A stretch of DNA of 64,000 nt from Vibrio maritimus (GCA_003263775.1 JYJJ01000067.1:62001-126000), one strand, 5' to 3'; shown: positions 47,976 to 58,465, counted from the stretch's first letter. Program-made: numbers and translations. The notes: generated by a model from the sequence alone, not told the origin.

Positions 47976-49689
47976 TGGCCATAGTTATAGTCATTAGCCA
48001 CGCTTTGCCCAAGCTGGCGAATCATCTCCCCAACTTCGTGAGGTTGAGTGGTCACTTCTAATAGCAAAGTACCTTCACCCTGTGAGAGATGGTTAGCCAC
48101 CGCAGACTCTAATTCAGATTTGTCTTGTGGCGCATGATAGTGCAGACCAAATTGCGCCGCAGCATGATGAAATTGATAGCCGTGAGGCATTTGATAATAC
48201 TGTGACTTTTGCTCTGAAGGCGCGGGAAGCATGTCAAAAATAGCGCCGCCATCATTGTTGGTCACGATAATCACACATGGCTTATTCGAATGTGAGAACA
48301 GAGCCAACGAATTCAAATCGTAAAGTAATGAGGTATCACCGATGTAAAGCACTAACGATCGCTCACTCCCCTTTTGTACACCCGCTGCCGTTGCCACTAG
48401 ACCATCGATGCCCGAAGCACCGCGATTACTGTAGGTTTCAATCGCTGGCATAGATGTCAGCATATCTACCAGGCGTACAATTAAGCTGTTACCGATAAAC
48501 ACATCCACACTGTCTGGCAGCGTCTCAATACTTCTCGCCACATCAAACTCAGTTAAATGTGGCGTGCTAAGAAGCTTCGACCTCACCACATTGGGAGCGT
48601 CGATGAGCGCTTCTGCCCAGCCTGAATATTGAGATTGTGGAAGCGTTTTTAATGCCGCACTCAGCCAATCCTTAACGTTGACACAAAGCTGCTTTTGTCT
48701 GAGGTGACTTGGATTTAGCCTATCAAGAACGGGAGCAAGTAATACGTACTCACACCCTGCTTCGACTTGATGATCAATCCAGCTTAATAGTCGCTTGGAC
48801 ACCAGTCTCGACCCGACCTGCAGAATAAAATCAACTTGCGCCAGTGCGTCACTGGCCACTTTGTTTTGCAGCCAAATATCGTAACACTGCCAACGCTCAC
48901 TCACGCCAGATTGGGGATCGCAAAGCACAGGCCAACCGAGGTGATTGGCAAGCGCTAGCGCCTGTTTGGCTTCCGCAAGACGAACGCTACCGACAACAAT
49001 GACGCCTTTGCGAGCAGCAAGATTAAGTGGCTTTGAATCTTGAGCGAAGTCATTCAGCCTATTTTCTGTGAAACCAGAGAAGCAATCACCGCTCGCTTGC
49101 CATGCACCTACGCCGCTAGGTAGTCGGCAAACACTGCTTTATCTTCCCCACCATAAAGAGGCTCCGGGAAGGGACAGTTAATATGAATACTACCGCCACG
49201 CTGTTTTTGCTCAGCGAAAGCATAATCGATGGAGGTGAGCAGCCATGACAAAGGCACTTGTGTCGACGGTGAAGGCAAATCAAGCGCATGATTGACATGC
49301 GAAGAGAAAATTCCAGTTTGCTCAATAGCTTGGTTAGCACCGCAGCCGACAAGCTCAATAGGCCTGTCGGACGTGAGCAATATCAGTGGTTCTTTGGTAA
49401 GTTTAGATTCTGCCACCGCCGGCAATAAGTTCGCCACAGCGGTACCAGACGTGACAATAACGGCCACTGGGCTTTGCGTACTTTTAGCAAGCCCCAACGC
49501 GAAAAAGCCCAGACCACGCTCATCAAAATGCGTGTGAATCGTGAGTCCTGAATGTTCAACCGCCTCTAAAGTGAGCGGCGTTGAGCGTGAACCTGGAGCA
49601 ATACAAACATGTCTTACGCCTTGGCGGTAACATTCTTCCAGTAATACTTGTGTCCAAACGCGATTGAGGGCTGCTTGATGTTGGCTCAT
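47972..49689 (-). CDS. menD: 2-Succinyl-5-enolpyruvyl-6-hydroxy-3-cyclohexene-1-carboxylate synthase (frame interrupted)
   Basis: Thiamine diphosphate enzyme that joins isochorismate and 2-oxoglutarate. The N-terminal domain has CIAPGSRSTPLTLEAVEHS and VTSGTAVANLLPAV. The C-terminal ThDP domain carries GDTSLLYDLNSL and NNDGGAIFDMLP. One G is missing near 49112; restoring it gives DYLAGVGAWQASGDCFSG and a protein of about 572 residues. Its ATG overlaps the menF stop by four bases. Confidence 0.94.
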
Positions 49690-50992
49690 GAAGCCACTCC
49701 AAGAGACGGGTTATCAGAGATAAGGCTGAGCAGTGTCGACATTTTCTTGTCTAACTCTTGCCACTCGTGTTCAGCGACTGAACCCGGGACAATGCCCGCG
49801 CCAGCAAACAATTGAACCTCATCTTTCATTAGCAGAGCGCTGCGAATAGCAACACAAAACTCAGCACGTTCATGGCTTAAGTAACCCACAGAGCCTGCAT
49901 ACCATCCCCGAGCGAAAGGCTCTCTTTGCTCAATAAAGGCCATTGCTTCGTTGCGAGGCAAGCCGCTACCGCCGCTGTCGGCTGAAGTGCTTGCAATAGC
50001 TGCACCGCGTTGATGCCTTTGTTTAACTGGGCAACAATATTGCGCTTTAAATGCTGCACCTTGCGAAGACGAACTAAACGAAGTTCCTGTTCTAAATGAA
50101 CCTCGTTGGAATGTGGCGCTAAGCTTTGCAAAATGTCATCAACCACGTATTGGTTTTCATTGATGTTTTTCACATCTTGCGTCAGCCAGTTAGCCAGCTT
50201 CATATCATCAGCGGCATTATCCCCGCGACCGATGGTGCCTGCTAAGGCTTCCGTCTCAAGCTGCTGACCCACTCGGCGATAGAGTCGCTCCGGCGTAGAG
50301 CCAACAAATGCCAACTCTTTGGAAAGCACCATCATAAAATGGAAGCTATGATGATTTTCTCGATAACTGGCTTTGAGCAATTGTGCAGGTGAAATCAGCT
50401 GTTTGACGTCAACCGTGGTTTTACGCGCGAGTACTACTTTCTTGAACTGATTATTTTCAATGCCCGTCAGCACGTCACCAACAAGTTGATGCCACTGCTG
50501 CTCGTTTGGAGTATGAGTTAGGCTCGAAATTGACGTGGCAAGCGGCGGCAATTCGGCAACATCTATTACCAGTTGCTTGAGTGCGGCTATCGCTTTTTCG
50601 ACGCTCATGCTGATGTTGACGGCAATACGCCAGCTTTCATCAAAGCGTATCAGCTCAATTTGCGGCAAGAAGAAAAAGGCTGACATACAGCGGCGGTTTT
50701 TGTCTGTATGGCCGTCGAAGGAACGCCCACCCCAAACACGCTGATTTTCTGCCAAGATGGTGTAAGCGGGCGCGGCTTCAGAGAATGTGTGTAATTGACC
50801 AAGCGCCACTACCTCTTCACGCGTGTCACGAGATTGCCAATAAAACTTCGGATAATGAGGTTGCGCTTCCAGCCAGTCGATGCAGTGAGACTTAGGACGT
50901 CCCTCGATGTCTTGCTCCAGTCGTTTACAACCTTGCGGGGCAGTTTCAAGTTTGCTGACAAGTTGAGCGATAGCTGTTGTTAACTGAGACAA
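49686..50992 (-). CDS. menF: Isochorismate synthase MenF (frame interrupted)
   Basis: Chorismate-binding enzyme that opens menaquinone synthesis. Landmarks are FKKVVLARKTTVDVK, FVGSTPERLYRR and ETEALAGTIGRG. One G is missing near 49965; restoring it gives AVGGLPRNEAMAFIEQREPFARGWYAG and about 435 residues. It is the first gene of the minus-strand men operon, divergent from alaA. Confidence 0.93.
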
Positions 50993-51220
50993 ATCAACCT
51001 CATAACCTTAAAATTTGTTCCTATATACACGAAATACTCTATTTCTACCAACCCTATAGATCAAGCCACAAGGCGATTAATTGCTCATGATGTCAACCTG
51101 CTCACATCTCCGCCTTTTGGTAGCGTGCTTTATTTTCCACTTTGATCAGATTTTTATTCTTTCAAAAGCCAATTTGGTGTAATTTAGTAAAGAAATTATC
51201 GAATTTTTAGGAATTAAACA

Positions 51221-52435
51221 ATGAAAAATATCGGGATGTCGTCAAAGCTCGATAATGTCTGCTACGACATTAGGGGTCCTGTACTCAAACATGCTAAGCG
51301 CATGGAAGAAGAGGGACATAAAATACTGAAACTCAATATCGGTAACCCGGCCCCGTTTGGTTTTGACGCCCCTGATGAAATTCTAGTCGATGTCATCAGA
51401 AACCTGCCTACTTCACAAGGTTACTGTGACTCCAAAGGTATATACTCCGCTCGCAAAGCTGTAGTTCAACACTACCAACGCAAAGGCATTCGTAGTCTCG
51501 ACGTTGAAGACGTCTACATTGGTAACGGTGTATCTGAGCTTATTGTAATGGCGATGCAAGCGTTGTTAAACAACGGCGATGAAATGTTAGTTCCCGCTCC
51601 TGATTACCCACTGTGGACTGCTGCGGTGTCACTTTCCGGCGGTAACCCAGTACACTACCTATGTGACGAAGAAGCGGACTGGTATCCGGATCTTGATGAC
51701 ATCAAAAAGAAAATCACGCCAAAAACGCGCGGCATTGTTCTAATCAACCCGAACAACCCAACTGGCGCTGTTTACAGTCGTGATTTCCTACTAGAAGTCA
51801 TCGAAATCGCTCGCCAGCACAAACTGATTATTTTTGCTGACGAGATTTACGACAAAGTTCTTTATGACGGAGCGACTCACACTTCGGTCGCAACATTAAC
51901 AGAAGATGTGCTCGTGATGACCTTCAACGGTCTATCCAAGTCTTATCGCGTTTGTGGTTTCCGTGGCGGCTGGATGTTCATGACAGGACCAAAGGAAATG
52001 GCAACAGGCTACATCGCTGGCCTAGAAATGCTAGCGTCGATGCGTCTTTGCGCCAACGTACCTATGCAACATGCGATTCAAACGGCGCTAGGTGGATATC
52101 AGAGTATCAATGAGCTTATCTTACCGGGCGGCCGCTTACTTGAGCAGCGCGATAAAGCATACGAGTTAATCACTCAAGTGCCCGGTATAACTTGTGTTAA
52201 GCCTAAAGGCGCGATGTACCTGTTCCCGAAAATCGACACTAAGATGTACAACATCAAAGACGACCAAAAGATGGTCCTCGATTTCCTTAAACAGGAAAAA
52301 GTGTTGCTGGTACAAGGCACTGGTTTTAACTGGCCAAAACCGGATCACTTTAGAATTGTGACGCTACCACACGTCGAAGACCTAGAAATGGCCATTGGTC
52401 GATTTGAGAAGTTCCTGTCCACCTACAGCCAGTAA
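51221..52435 (+). CDS. alaA: Alanine aminotransferase AlaA
   Basis: PLP enzyme making alanine from pyruvate and glutamate. It has 404 residues. The PLP lysine is K240 in FNGLSKSYRVCGFRGGWM; NIGNPAPFGFDAPDE and NPNNPTGAVY are substrate-side motifs. The start sits behind AGGAATTAAACA. The neighbour yfbR fits the conserved vibrio order. No interruption is seen. Confidence 0.93.
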   Translation: MKNIGMSSKLDNVCYDIRGPVLKHAKRMEEEGHKILKLNIGNPAPFGFDAPDEILVDVIRNLPTSQGYCDSKGIYSARKAVVQHYQRKGIRSLDVEDVYIGNGVSELIVMAMQALLNNGDEMLVPAPDYPLWTAAVSLSGGNPVHYLCDEEADWYPDLDDIKKKITPKTRGIVLINPNNPTGAVYSRDFLLEVIEIARQHKLIIFADEIYDKVLYDGATHTSVATLTEDVLVMTFNGLSKSYRVCGFRGGWMFMTGPKEMATGYIAGLEMLASMRLCANVPMQHAIQTALGGYQSINELILPGGRLLEQRDKAYELITQVPGITCVKPKGAMYLFPKIDTKMYNIKDDQKMVLDFLKQEKVLLVQGTGFNWPKPDHFRIVTLPHVEDLEMAIGRFEKFLSTYSQ

Positions 52436-52472
52436 CTCTTTCATATTGATACAATAAAGCCTATTCTTAATA

Positions 52473-52496
52473 CGCGCCCAATCTCTACTGGGCGCG
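52473..52496. other. GC-rich hairpin before yfbR
   Basis: Arms CGCGCCCA and TGGGCGCG with an eight-base loop lie between alaA and yfbR. Only GGATTT follows, so it is a poor terminator. Confidence 0.5.
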
Positions 52497-52516
52497 GATT
52501 TAAGGGAAAACGTTGT

Positions 52517-53101
52517 ATGAAAGAAAGTCACTTTTTCGCTCATCTTGCTCGCATGAAACTGATCCAGCGTTGGCCTCTCATGCGCTCAGTCTCTACAGAA
52601 AATATCTCCGAACACAGCCTGCAAGTCGCTTTTGTCGCTCATGCTCTAGCCATCATCAAAAACAAGAAATTCGGTGGCAATACTAATCCAGAACGCATTG
52701 CGATTTTAGCGATGTACCACGACACCAGTGAAGTATTAACCGGTGACTTACCCACGCCAGTCAAATACTACAACCCAGAAATCGCCAAAGAATACAAAAA
52801 GATAGAAGCAGCTGCCGAGCACAAACTTTTGTCACTTCTACCGGAAGAGTTTCAAGAAGACTTCAAGCCGTTTTTGATCTCTAACGCCGCTCACGAAGAG
52901 GACGCACAAATAGTGAAGCAAGCCGATTCTATCTGTGCGTATCTCAAATGCCTTGAAGAACTCAGTGCAGGTAATCACGAGTACGCCCTCGCCAAGAAAC
53001 GCTTGGATGAAACACTGCAAGAGCGTAAAACGCCTGAGATGGATTACTTTCTCCATACCTTTGCGCCAAGCTTCGAGTTGTCACTCGACGAAATTAGCTA
53101 G
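52517..53101 (+). CDS. yfbR: 5'-Deoxynucleotidase YfbR
   Basis: Dephosphorylates dAMP and other deoxyribonucleoside 5'-monophosphates. It has 194 residues. The HD metal site is H33 (SEHSLQ) and H68-D69 (MYHDTSE), with D137 region VKQADSICAYLK. The next gene is a dNTP triphosphohydrolase, 14 bases on, so the pair plausibly controls deoxynucleotide pools together. Confidence 0.95.
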   Translation: MKESHFFAHLARMKLIQRWPLMRSVSTENISEHSLQVAFVAHALAIIKNKKFGGNTNPERIAILAMYHDTSEVLTGDLPTPVKYYNPEIAKEYKKIEAAAEHKLLSLLPEEFQEDFKPFLISNAAHEEDAQIVKQADSICAYLKCLEELSAGNHEYALAKKRLDETLQERKTPEMDYFLHTFAPSFELSLDEIS

Positions 53102-53115
53102 CACCAGGAGAGATC

Positions 53116-54468
53116 ATGACATTAGGTACTGACGCCCCAAACGCCATTTCTCTTGAGCCACTGGATATCTGGCAGGTCAGGCATAGTGACGAGCACAAGC
53201 TTCGTCGTAACGACCATCGCGACCCTTATCAGCGCGACCGAGCGCGCATTCTTCACTCCGCTGCATTTCGTCGCCTACAAGCAAAAACGCAGGTTCACGG
53301 CACGGGCGTGAATGACTTTCATCGCACCCGATTGACCCACTCTTTGGAGGCTGCCCAGATTGGCTCTGGCATCGTGGCTCAGCTCAAGCAAAAGCAGCCA
53401 CAGTTCGCAGAGTTACTGCCAAGTGATGCGTTAATCGAAGCATTGTGTCTGGCACACGATATAGGTCACCCACCCTATGGTCATGGCGGTGAAGTCGCGT
53501 TGAACTACATGATGCGAGAATACGGCGGCTTTGAAGGTAACGCCCAAACATTTCGTATCGTGACCCAGTTGGAGCCGTACACTGAAGCCCACGGAATGAA
53601 CCTAACCCGACGAGCCTTGTTAGGGCTTTTGAAGTATCCAGCGTTTATTAGCCAGACACGCTCAGACAAGCAGCCTCATGCGGTAGCCAATCAGCGCCAG
53701 TTAAAAGCCAAAGACTGGTCACCAGCAAAAGGTATCTATGATAAAGACTCGGTGCAGTTCGATTGGGTACTGCAGCCGTTAACCCCGCCCGACAAGGCGC
53801 TATTTCAGACCATGCGCGCGCAGCAGACATCACCACTAGGTCATCGTAAAACTCGGTTTAAGTCGCTTGATTGTTCCATTATGGAGCTCGCTGACGACAT
53901 CGCTTACGGCGTCCATGATTTGGAAGATGCGATTGTGTTGGAGCTTATTGATAAGCAGCGATGGCAACAAAGTGCGGCAGAGGCGTTAAGAAATCTCGAG
54001 TCAAACTGGTTGACCCAAAATATTGATTCTATCTCAGAGCTTTTGTTCTCCGGTAAGCATTATGAGCGCAAAGATGCCATTGGCGGCATCGTTAATGCGC
54101 TACTGACCAGTATTAAAGTCGAGCCAGTGCCAGACAGCCAATTTGAAAGTCCGCTACTGGCTTATAACGCTTATCTTGAAGAAGGAATGGCTGCGGTGCT
54201 CAATGTGCTCAAACAGTTCGTTAGCCAGTTTGTGATTCAGGTGCCAAGAGTGCAGATTTTTGAGTACAAAGGACAGCAGATTATTATGGATTTGTTTGAG
54301 GCCTTTAGCGCCGATCCTGAGAGGTTGTTACCTGAGTCGACGTGTCAGTTGTGGAGAAAGGCGTGCGGCCAGCATGACGATGGGATGCGCGTTATCGCCG
54401 ACTATATTTCGGCTATGACCGATGGCTATGCGCAGAAGATGCATCAGCAATTATTTGCGGCAAGCTAA
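53116..54468 (+). CDS. dGTPase-family deoxynucleotide triphosphohydrolase
   Basis: A 450-residue HD-domain enzyme that splits dNTPs to nucleoside and tripolyphosphate. RLTHSLEAAQIGSGIV and LCLAHDIGHPPYGHGGE carry the HD metal ligands; QRDRARILHSAAFRRLQAKTQV is the family N-terminal motif. AGGAGAG precedes the ATG. It is co-transcribed with yfbR. It could be called dgt-like; the preferred substrate is not known. Confidence 0.92.
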   Translation: MTLGTDAPNAISLEPLDIWQVRHSDEHKLRRNDHRDPYQRDRARILHSAAFRRLQAKTQVHGTGVNDFHRTRLTHSLEAAQIGSGIVAQLKQKQPQFAELLPSDALIEALCLAHDIGHPPYGHGGEVALNYMMREYGGFEGNAQTFRIVTQLEPYTEAHGMNLTRRALLGLLKYPAFISQTRSDKQPHAVANQRQLKAKDWSPAKGIYDKDSVQFDWVLQPLTPPDKALFQTMRAQQTSPLGHRKTRFKSLDCSIMELADDIAYGVHDLEDAIVLELIDKQRWQQSAAEALRNLESNWLTQNIDSISELLFSGKHYERKDAIGGIVNALLTSIKVEPVPDSQFESPLLAYNAYLEEGMAAVLNVLKQFVSQFVIQVPRVQIFEYKGQQIIMDLFEAFSADPERLLPESTCQLWRKACGQHDDGMRVIADYISAMTDGYAQKMHQQLFAAS

Positions 54469-54507
54469 GACAAGTTCATCCTACGAAGGCAAACACTTGT
54501 GTGAGCC

Positions 54508-55119
54508 CTACCTCTTGTCTAGGTAGTTTCGCTCAAACACACCTTTTGGCATATTGTCGATTTGAAAGCCGATCATCTCATTGAATGCTGTGACTAGAGG
54601 GGTAAAATCGACATTTGGTTCAATCGACTCTAACAGATAAAAGCCAGCTTCTACCGTTGATAGCGCATTAGTCGAAGGGGCTTTGCGGATGCGGTAGTCC
54701 CCTATCAAGTCATCCGCAAGTTTAACTAGCGCGAGGGAATGTAAGTTGGTTGATAGCTTCCACATTTTAAAAGCTTTCTTCCATGTCCCATCAAGTAGTA
54801 TTACGCGAAGAGGCTTGCCTCCCACATCGCTTTTCACCTCAGACACGGTTCGTGCACCCTCACCCGGATAAAGAACCACACTTTGATAGCGCTCATCGGC
54901 CAGTAGCGTATTGAGCTCATCATGCTGACTAAAATCTTCGCCAACAAATAAACGGGCATTCTTAAGGGATAACGACAAGATGCGTGCGGTACCCAGTGGA
55001 CGCTTTTCTTCGCTGGTGTGCTGCAAAATGATCAATTGTGTGTCACAGTGGATGGGCTCTATCCACTGACAAATACATGCCCGCTTAGCTTTGAGGCATT
55101 TTGGACAATAACGAGACAT
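54508..55119 (-). CDS. tapT: tRNA-uridine aminocarboxypropyltransferase (DTW domain)
   Basis: Adds the 3-amino-3-carboxypropyl group at tRNA U47. It has 203 residues from ATG 55119. An N-terminal zinc ribbon (YCPKCLKAKRACICQW) precedes the DTW domain with LLDGTWKKAFKMW. An ORF extension to 55290 would run through the divergent rhombosortase gene and is unlikely. The start codons of the two genes overlap within CATG at 55117-55120. Confidence 0.9.
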   Translation of the reverse strand: MSRYCPKCLKAKRACICQWIEPIHCDTQLIILQHTSEEKRPLGTARILSLSLKNARLFVGEDFSQHDELNTLLADERYQSVVLYPGEGARTVSEVKSDVGGKPLRVILLDGTWKKAFKMWKLSTNLHSLALVKLADDLIGDYRIRKAPSTNALSTVEAGFYLLESIEPNVDFTPLVTAFNEMIGFQIDNMPKGVFERNYLDKR

Positions 55120-55674
55120 GGACACTTCTTTCGTCATAAGGCTATCGCTGTTTAGTTTACTGTGCGCATTGCTACAAATCCCTGCGCTACAAAACTGGGT
55201 TGAATGGAACAAACTGGCCATATACTCCGGCCAGTGGTGGCGGATAGTAACAGGAAATTTCGCACACACCAACTTAGCACACCTTGGCATGAACCTAGCT
55301 GCTCTCTGGGTGATCTGTTATCTGTTTCGTCCCAACTGGCGCCTACTGATGTTAGTCACCCTTTTCAGCGCCGCTGTAATTGGCACTGGCCTGCTGCTTA
55401 GCTCACTCAGCTACTACTTGGGACTCTCTGGCATTTTGCACGCTATCTTCGCATTTTGGGCGCTTAAAGAGTCTCTTGATGGGCGCAAGTCGAGCTGGTT
55501 GTTGGTGCTTGGCGGAATATTGAAAGTCGTATGGGAGCTGTATTTTGGCGGGTCCGCGGCAACATCAGCGCTCATTGAAGCAACGTGGCCGTTCAAGCCC
55601 ACGCTATTGGCTTAGTCGCGGGCTTTGGGCTGGCTCTGCTCTATCACTATCGCAGCGCAGCCGTTAAAGGGTAA
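55118..55674 (+). CDS. rrtA: Rhombosortase (frame interrupted near the 3' end)
   Basis: Intramembrane serine protease that processes GlyGly-CTERM proteins for type II secretion. It has about 185 residues with six hydrophobic segments. The catalytic serine is in LGLSGILHAIF; the catalytic His is in VQAHAIGLVAGFG; HTNLAHLGMNLAALW is the HxxxN-type helix. The last frame breaks near 55580, where one G is missing; restoring it gives EATVAVQAHAIGLVAG, without which the catalytic His would be lost. The stop is then TAA at 55672, overlapping the comEA-like gene by eleven bases. Confidence 0.85.
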
Positions 55675-55957
55675 TTCGGTCGCGGTTTTTCTCTACCGTC
55701 GCCGCACCGATGCCTTTCACCTGAGTTAAATCATCAGCAGAAGTGAACTTGCCGTGCTGCTCGCGATAATCCACAATCTTTTGCGCCTTCTCAATACCGA
55801 CTCCTTTTAAGAGCTCTGCCAGCTCCTCTGGCTCGGCTTTATTAATATTCACCGTAATATCTATGCCTTCGAGTTTGTCACCGTCAGCAGCCCATACAGC
55901 CGCAGCTGGTGCTGCTAGCAACATAACAGCAAGCCAAAGTGTTGTGAGTAATTTCAT
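55664..55957 (-). CDS. ComEA-family helix-hairpin-helix protein
   Basis: A 97-residue periplasmic DNA-binding protein. A signal peptide (about 1-24, ending VWA) is followed by two helix-hairpin-helix units (VNINKAEPEELAELLKGVG and FTSADDLTQVKGIG). In Vibrio cholerae the ComEA protein pulls incoming DNA into the periplasm during transformation. It is placed next to ppiD, as in other vibrios. Its 3' end overlaps the convergent rhombosortase gene. Confidence 0.9.
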   Translation of the reverse strand: MKLLTTLWLAVMLLAAPAAAVWAADGDKLEGIDITVNINKAEPEELAELLKGVGIEKAQKIVDYREQHGKFTSADDLTQVKGIGAATVEKNRDRITL

Positions 55958-56039
55958 GATTGTCCCTATTTTTAGTTGGTTTAGGAGTGAGCCAACATAA
56001 GGGAAGCGAGTATGGAATGAAGTCTGAAAGGTAGAAACT

Positions 56040-56068
56040 ATAACGACTGCATAAGCAGTCCGTTATTA
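56040..56068 (-). other. Hairpin between ppiD and comEA
   Basis: GACTGC and GCAGTC pair around a four-base loop, extended by ATAAC/GTTAT on either side. No strong U-tract follows on the minus strand. Confidence 0.45.
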
Positions 56069-56147
56069 TTGAACTATCAGTTACATTCAAGTGTGAATGA
56101 ACTAATACTGACTCAGCTTACTGAGCACTTGGTTACTAGGCACGTGA

Positions 56148-58007
56148 CTATTGAGCGTCTAGGAAGTACTCAATTTCAGTGTTGCTACGTAGGATAGCAA
56201 TCACAGAGCTGATGTCTTGCTGAGTCGCTTCACGAATCATCTGTGCACCAATTTGCTCGTTGTAAGCGCTGTTGTAATCTGACATCACTTTGTTCAGCTC
56301 AACGACAACAACATTGCCTTGCATATCTTTAGTTTGGGCGAAGCTTGCTGCACCTTCTTCAGGCTTAGACATTGCGAACACAGTACCTGCTAGCGGTGAA
56401 CTGCGATCGACAGTTTCTAGCTCACCAAAGGCTAGACCGTTTGCGTTAAGCGCATCCGACTTACCTTCTTTAAGCTCATTAACCAGTTGAACACCAAGCT
56501 CCATTGCAGCTTGCTCACCTTTCACTTTCGCTAGCTGAGTTTCAACTTGCTCTTGCACCTCTTCGATAGGAAGAACAGTTTGCTCACGAAGGTCGTCAAC
56601 ACGAACCACAATGATGTGCTCAGGAGCCACTTCCATCACTTCAGAGTTCAGGCCATCTTCTTTCACTTCTGGTGATTGGATAGCTTGCATCACTGTCGCT
56701 GACTTCAAGATTTCAGGTGCATCGATTTGCGAGATAAAGTCAGTCGTCACCACTTTCTGGTTAACGGCTTGTGCTGCGTCATCCAGTGAATCTGGGTATT
56801 CAAACGCCACTTTCTCTAGCTCATTTTGCAGGCTGTAGAACTCATCAATCGCAACTTGGTCTTTAAGCTCTGCAACAATCTCAGCTTTCACTTCAGCAAG
56901 TGGCTTAGATTCTGATGCTTTAACCGCGTCCAATTGAATGATGTGGTAACCAAAATCTGATTTAACCAGACCAGTGCGGTCGCCAACGTTAACCAGTGCA
57001 AATGCTGCTTCTTCGAACGCAGGGTCCATCACGTCACGTTCAATCCAACCTAGTGAACCGCCTTCTTCAGCACTGCCGATATCTTCAGACTTTTCTTGCG
57101 CTAGCGTTGCAAAGTCAGCGCCTGCATTTAGCTCATCAAGGATAGCTTGTGCTTTCGCTTCATCATCACCTTGAACAAGAATGTGGCTAACTTCACGCTG
57201 CTCATCCGTCGAGTACTTGTCTAGGTGCTCGTCGTAGTATTGCTGAACATCTTCATCTGTCACGGTTACGCTGTCTTTTAGCGTCTGTGCTGATAGTTCG
57301 ATGTAAGACACTTTTACTTGCTCTGGGCGAGTAAATTGAGCTGGGTTGTCTTGGTAGTACTGCTGGACTTCTTCGTCTGTAATCACGGCTTTGTTAGCAA
57401 ACTCTTCAAGCGATAGCGTTAGAGTTTTGATGTCACGCGTTTGAGTCAGCAGTTGGCCTTGTGTTTCAATTTCACTTGGCAAAGTGAACTCGCTGCCTTG
57501 AAGCGCGCTTAGCAATTGGCTACGCACTAGGTCACGACGAAGGTATTCTGCAAAGCTGTCAGCAGTGAAGCCTGCGCGACGTAGCGTTGCTTGGTAAAGT
57601 TCTGAGTCGAATTTGCCGTCGTTTTGGAACTGTGGCATTTCAAGCATCATTGTACGAATTTGAGAATCGCTGATGCGAAGACCTAGAGATTCCGCGTGTT
57701 GCTCAATGAGCACATCGTCGATCATGCGATCAAGTACCGATTTACGGAAAGAAGCGACATAGCTTGGGTCGCCAAGTAGAGTTGAGAAGTACTCACCCAT
57801 TTGCGACTGCATACGATTACGCTCGTTTTGATACGCCTGCTCAAACTCGCCACGACCGATCTCAACATTACCCACTTTGGCAGCTGTGTTACCGATACCG
57901 CCAGCGATATAGCTGCCAACACCTGCAAACACAAAAGACAAAATAATGAGTCCTAAGATAATTTTAACCGCGATGCTATTCACGCCTTCGCGAATTCGCT
58001 CCATCAT
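56148..58007 (-). CDS. ppiD: Peptidyl-prolyl isomerase-like chaperone PpiD
   Basis: Membrane-anchored periplasmic chaperone near the Sec exit. It has 619 residues. An N-terminal anchor (about 13-33) is followed by SurA-like N-domain, then a PpiC/parvulin domain at about 265-365 (VSHILVQGDDEAKAQAIL, GSLGWIERDVMDPAFEEAAF). The C-terminal half lacks known motifs. hupB lies just upstream on the same strand. No interruption is seen. Confidence 0.94.
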   Translation of the reverse strand: MMERIREGVNSIAVKIILGLIILSFVFAGVGSYIAGGIGNTAAKVGNVEIGRGEFEQAYQNERNRMQSQMGEYFSTLLGDPSYVASFRKSVLDRMIDDVLIEQHAESLGLRISDSQIRTMMLEMPQFQNDGKFDSELYQATLRRAGFTADSFAEYLRRDLVRSQLLSALQGSEFTLPSEIETQGQLLTQTRDIKTLTLSLEEFANKAVITDEEVQQYYQDNPAQFTRPEQVKVSYIELSAQTLKDSVTVTDEDVQQYYDEHLDKYSTDEQREVSHILVQGDDEAKAQAILDELNAGADFATLAQEKSEDIGSAEEGGSLGWIERDVMDPAFEEAAFALVNVGDRTGLVKSDFGYHIIQLDAVKASESKPLAEVKAEIVAELKDQVAIDEFYSLQNELEKVAFEYPDSLDDAAQAVNQKVVTTDFISQIDAPEILKSATVMQAIQSPEVKEDGLNSEVMEVAPEHIIVVRVDDLREQTVLPIEEVQEQVETQLAKVKGEQAAMELGVQLVNELKEGKSDALNANGLAFGELETVDRSSPLAGTVFAMSKPEEGAASFAQTKDMQGNVVVVELNKVMSDYNSAYNEQIGAQMIREATQQDISSVIAILRSNTEIEYFLDAQ

Positions 58008-58072
58008 AATTTTATTACTCTCCAGATAGGAAGGTTTATCTTCAACTGCATGGGATAATATCAGAAAAAGAA

Positions 58073-58095
58073 ATGCGCATCAGTAAGATGCGCAT
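58073..58095 (-). terminator. Terminator after hupB
   Basis: Two ATGCGCAT copies, each self-complementary, flank a seven-base loop. TTTCTTTTTC follows on the minus strand. Confidence 0.7.
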
Positions 58096-58192
58096 ATTTA
58101 AAAAAGGTTCGACTTTATTTGTCGATTAAGCTTGTTGAAAGCTTAATTTTTGTGCAGTTAATGCAAGGTTTGCAACTAACTGCAACAAAAGA

Positions 58193-58465
58193 TTAGTTAC
58201 AAGCGTCTTTAAGCGCTTTACCCGCTTTGAATGCAGGAACTTTAGCTTCAGAGATTTGGATCTCTTCGCCAGTTTTTGGGTTACGACCAGTACGAGCAGC
58301 ACGAGTACGTACGCTGAATGTACCAAAGCCAACTAGAGCCACTTGATCACCTTCTTCTAGAGTAGTGCTAACTGCTTCGATGAAAGCATCTAGTGCACGA
58401 CCAGCTGAAGCTTTAGATAGATCTGCGTTTTCTGCGATTTTTTCCACTAATTGTGTTTTGTTCAC
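58193..58465 (-). CDS. hupB: DNA-binding protein HU-beta
   Basis: Nucleoid protein of 90 residues, beginning with GTG 58465 (MNKTQLVEKIAENADLSKA), preceded by AGGGG. The ORF could be read back to 58543, but that adds 26 non-conserved residues. The DNA-binding arm carries GFGTFSVRTRAARTGRNPKTG. It lies between lon and ppiD, the universal proteobacterial order. Confidence 0.96.
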   Translation of the reverse strand: MNKTQLVEKIAENADLSKASAGRALDAFIEAVSTTLEEGDQVALVGFGTFSVRTRAARTGRNPKTGEEIQISEAKVPAFKAGKALKDACN

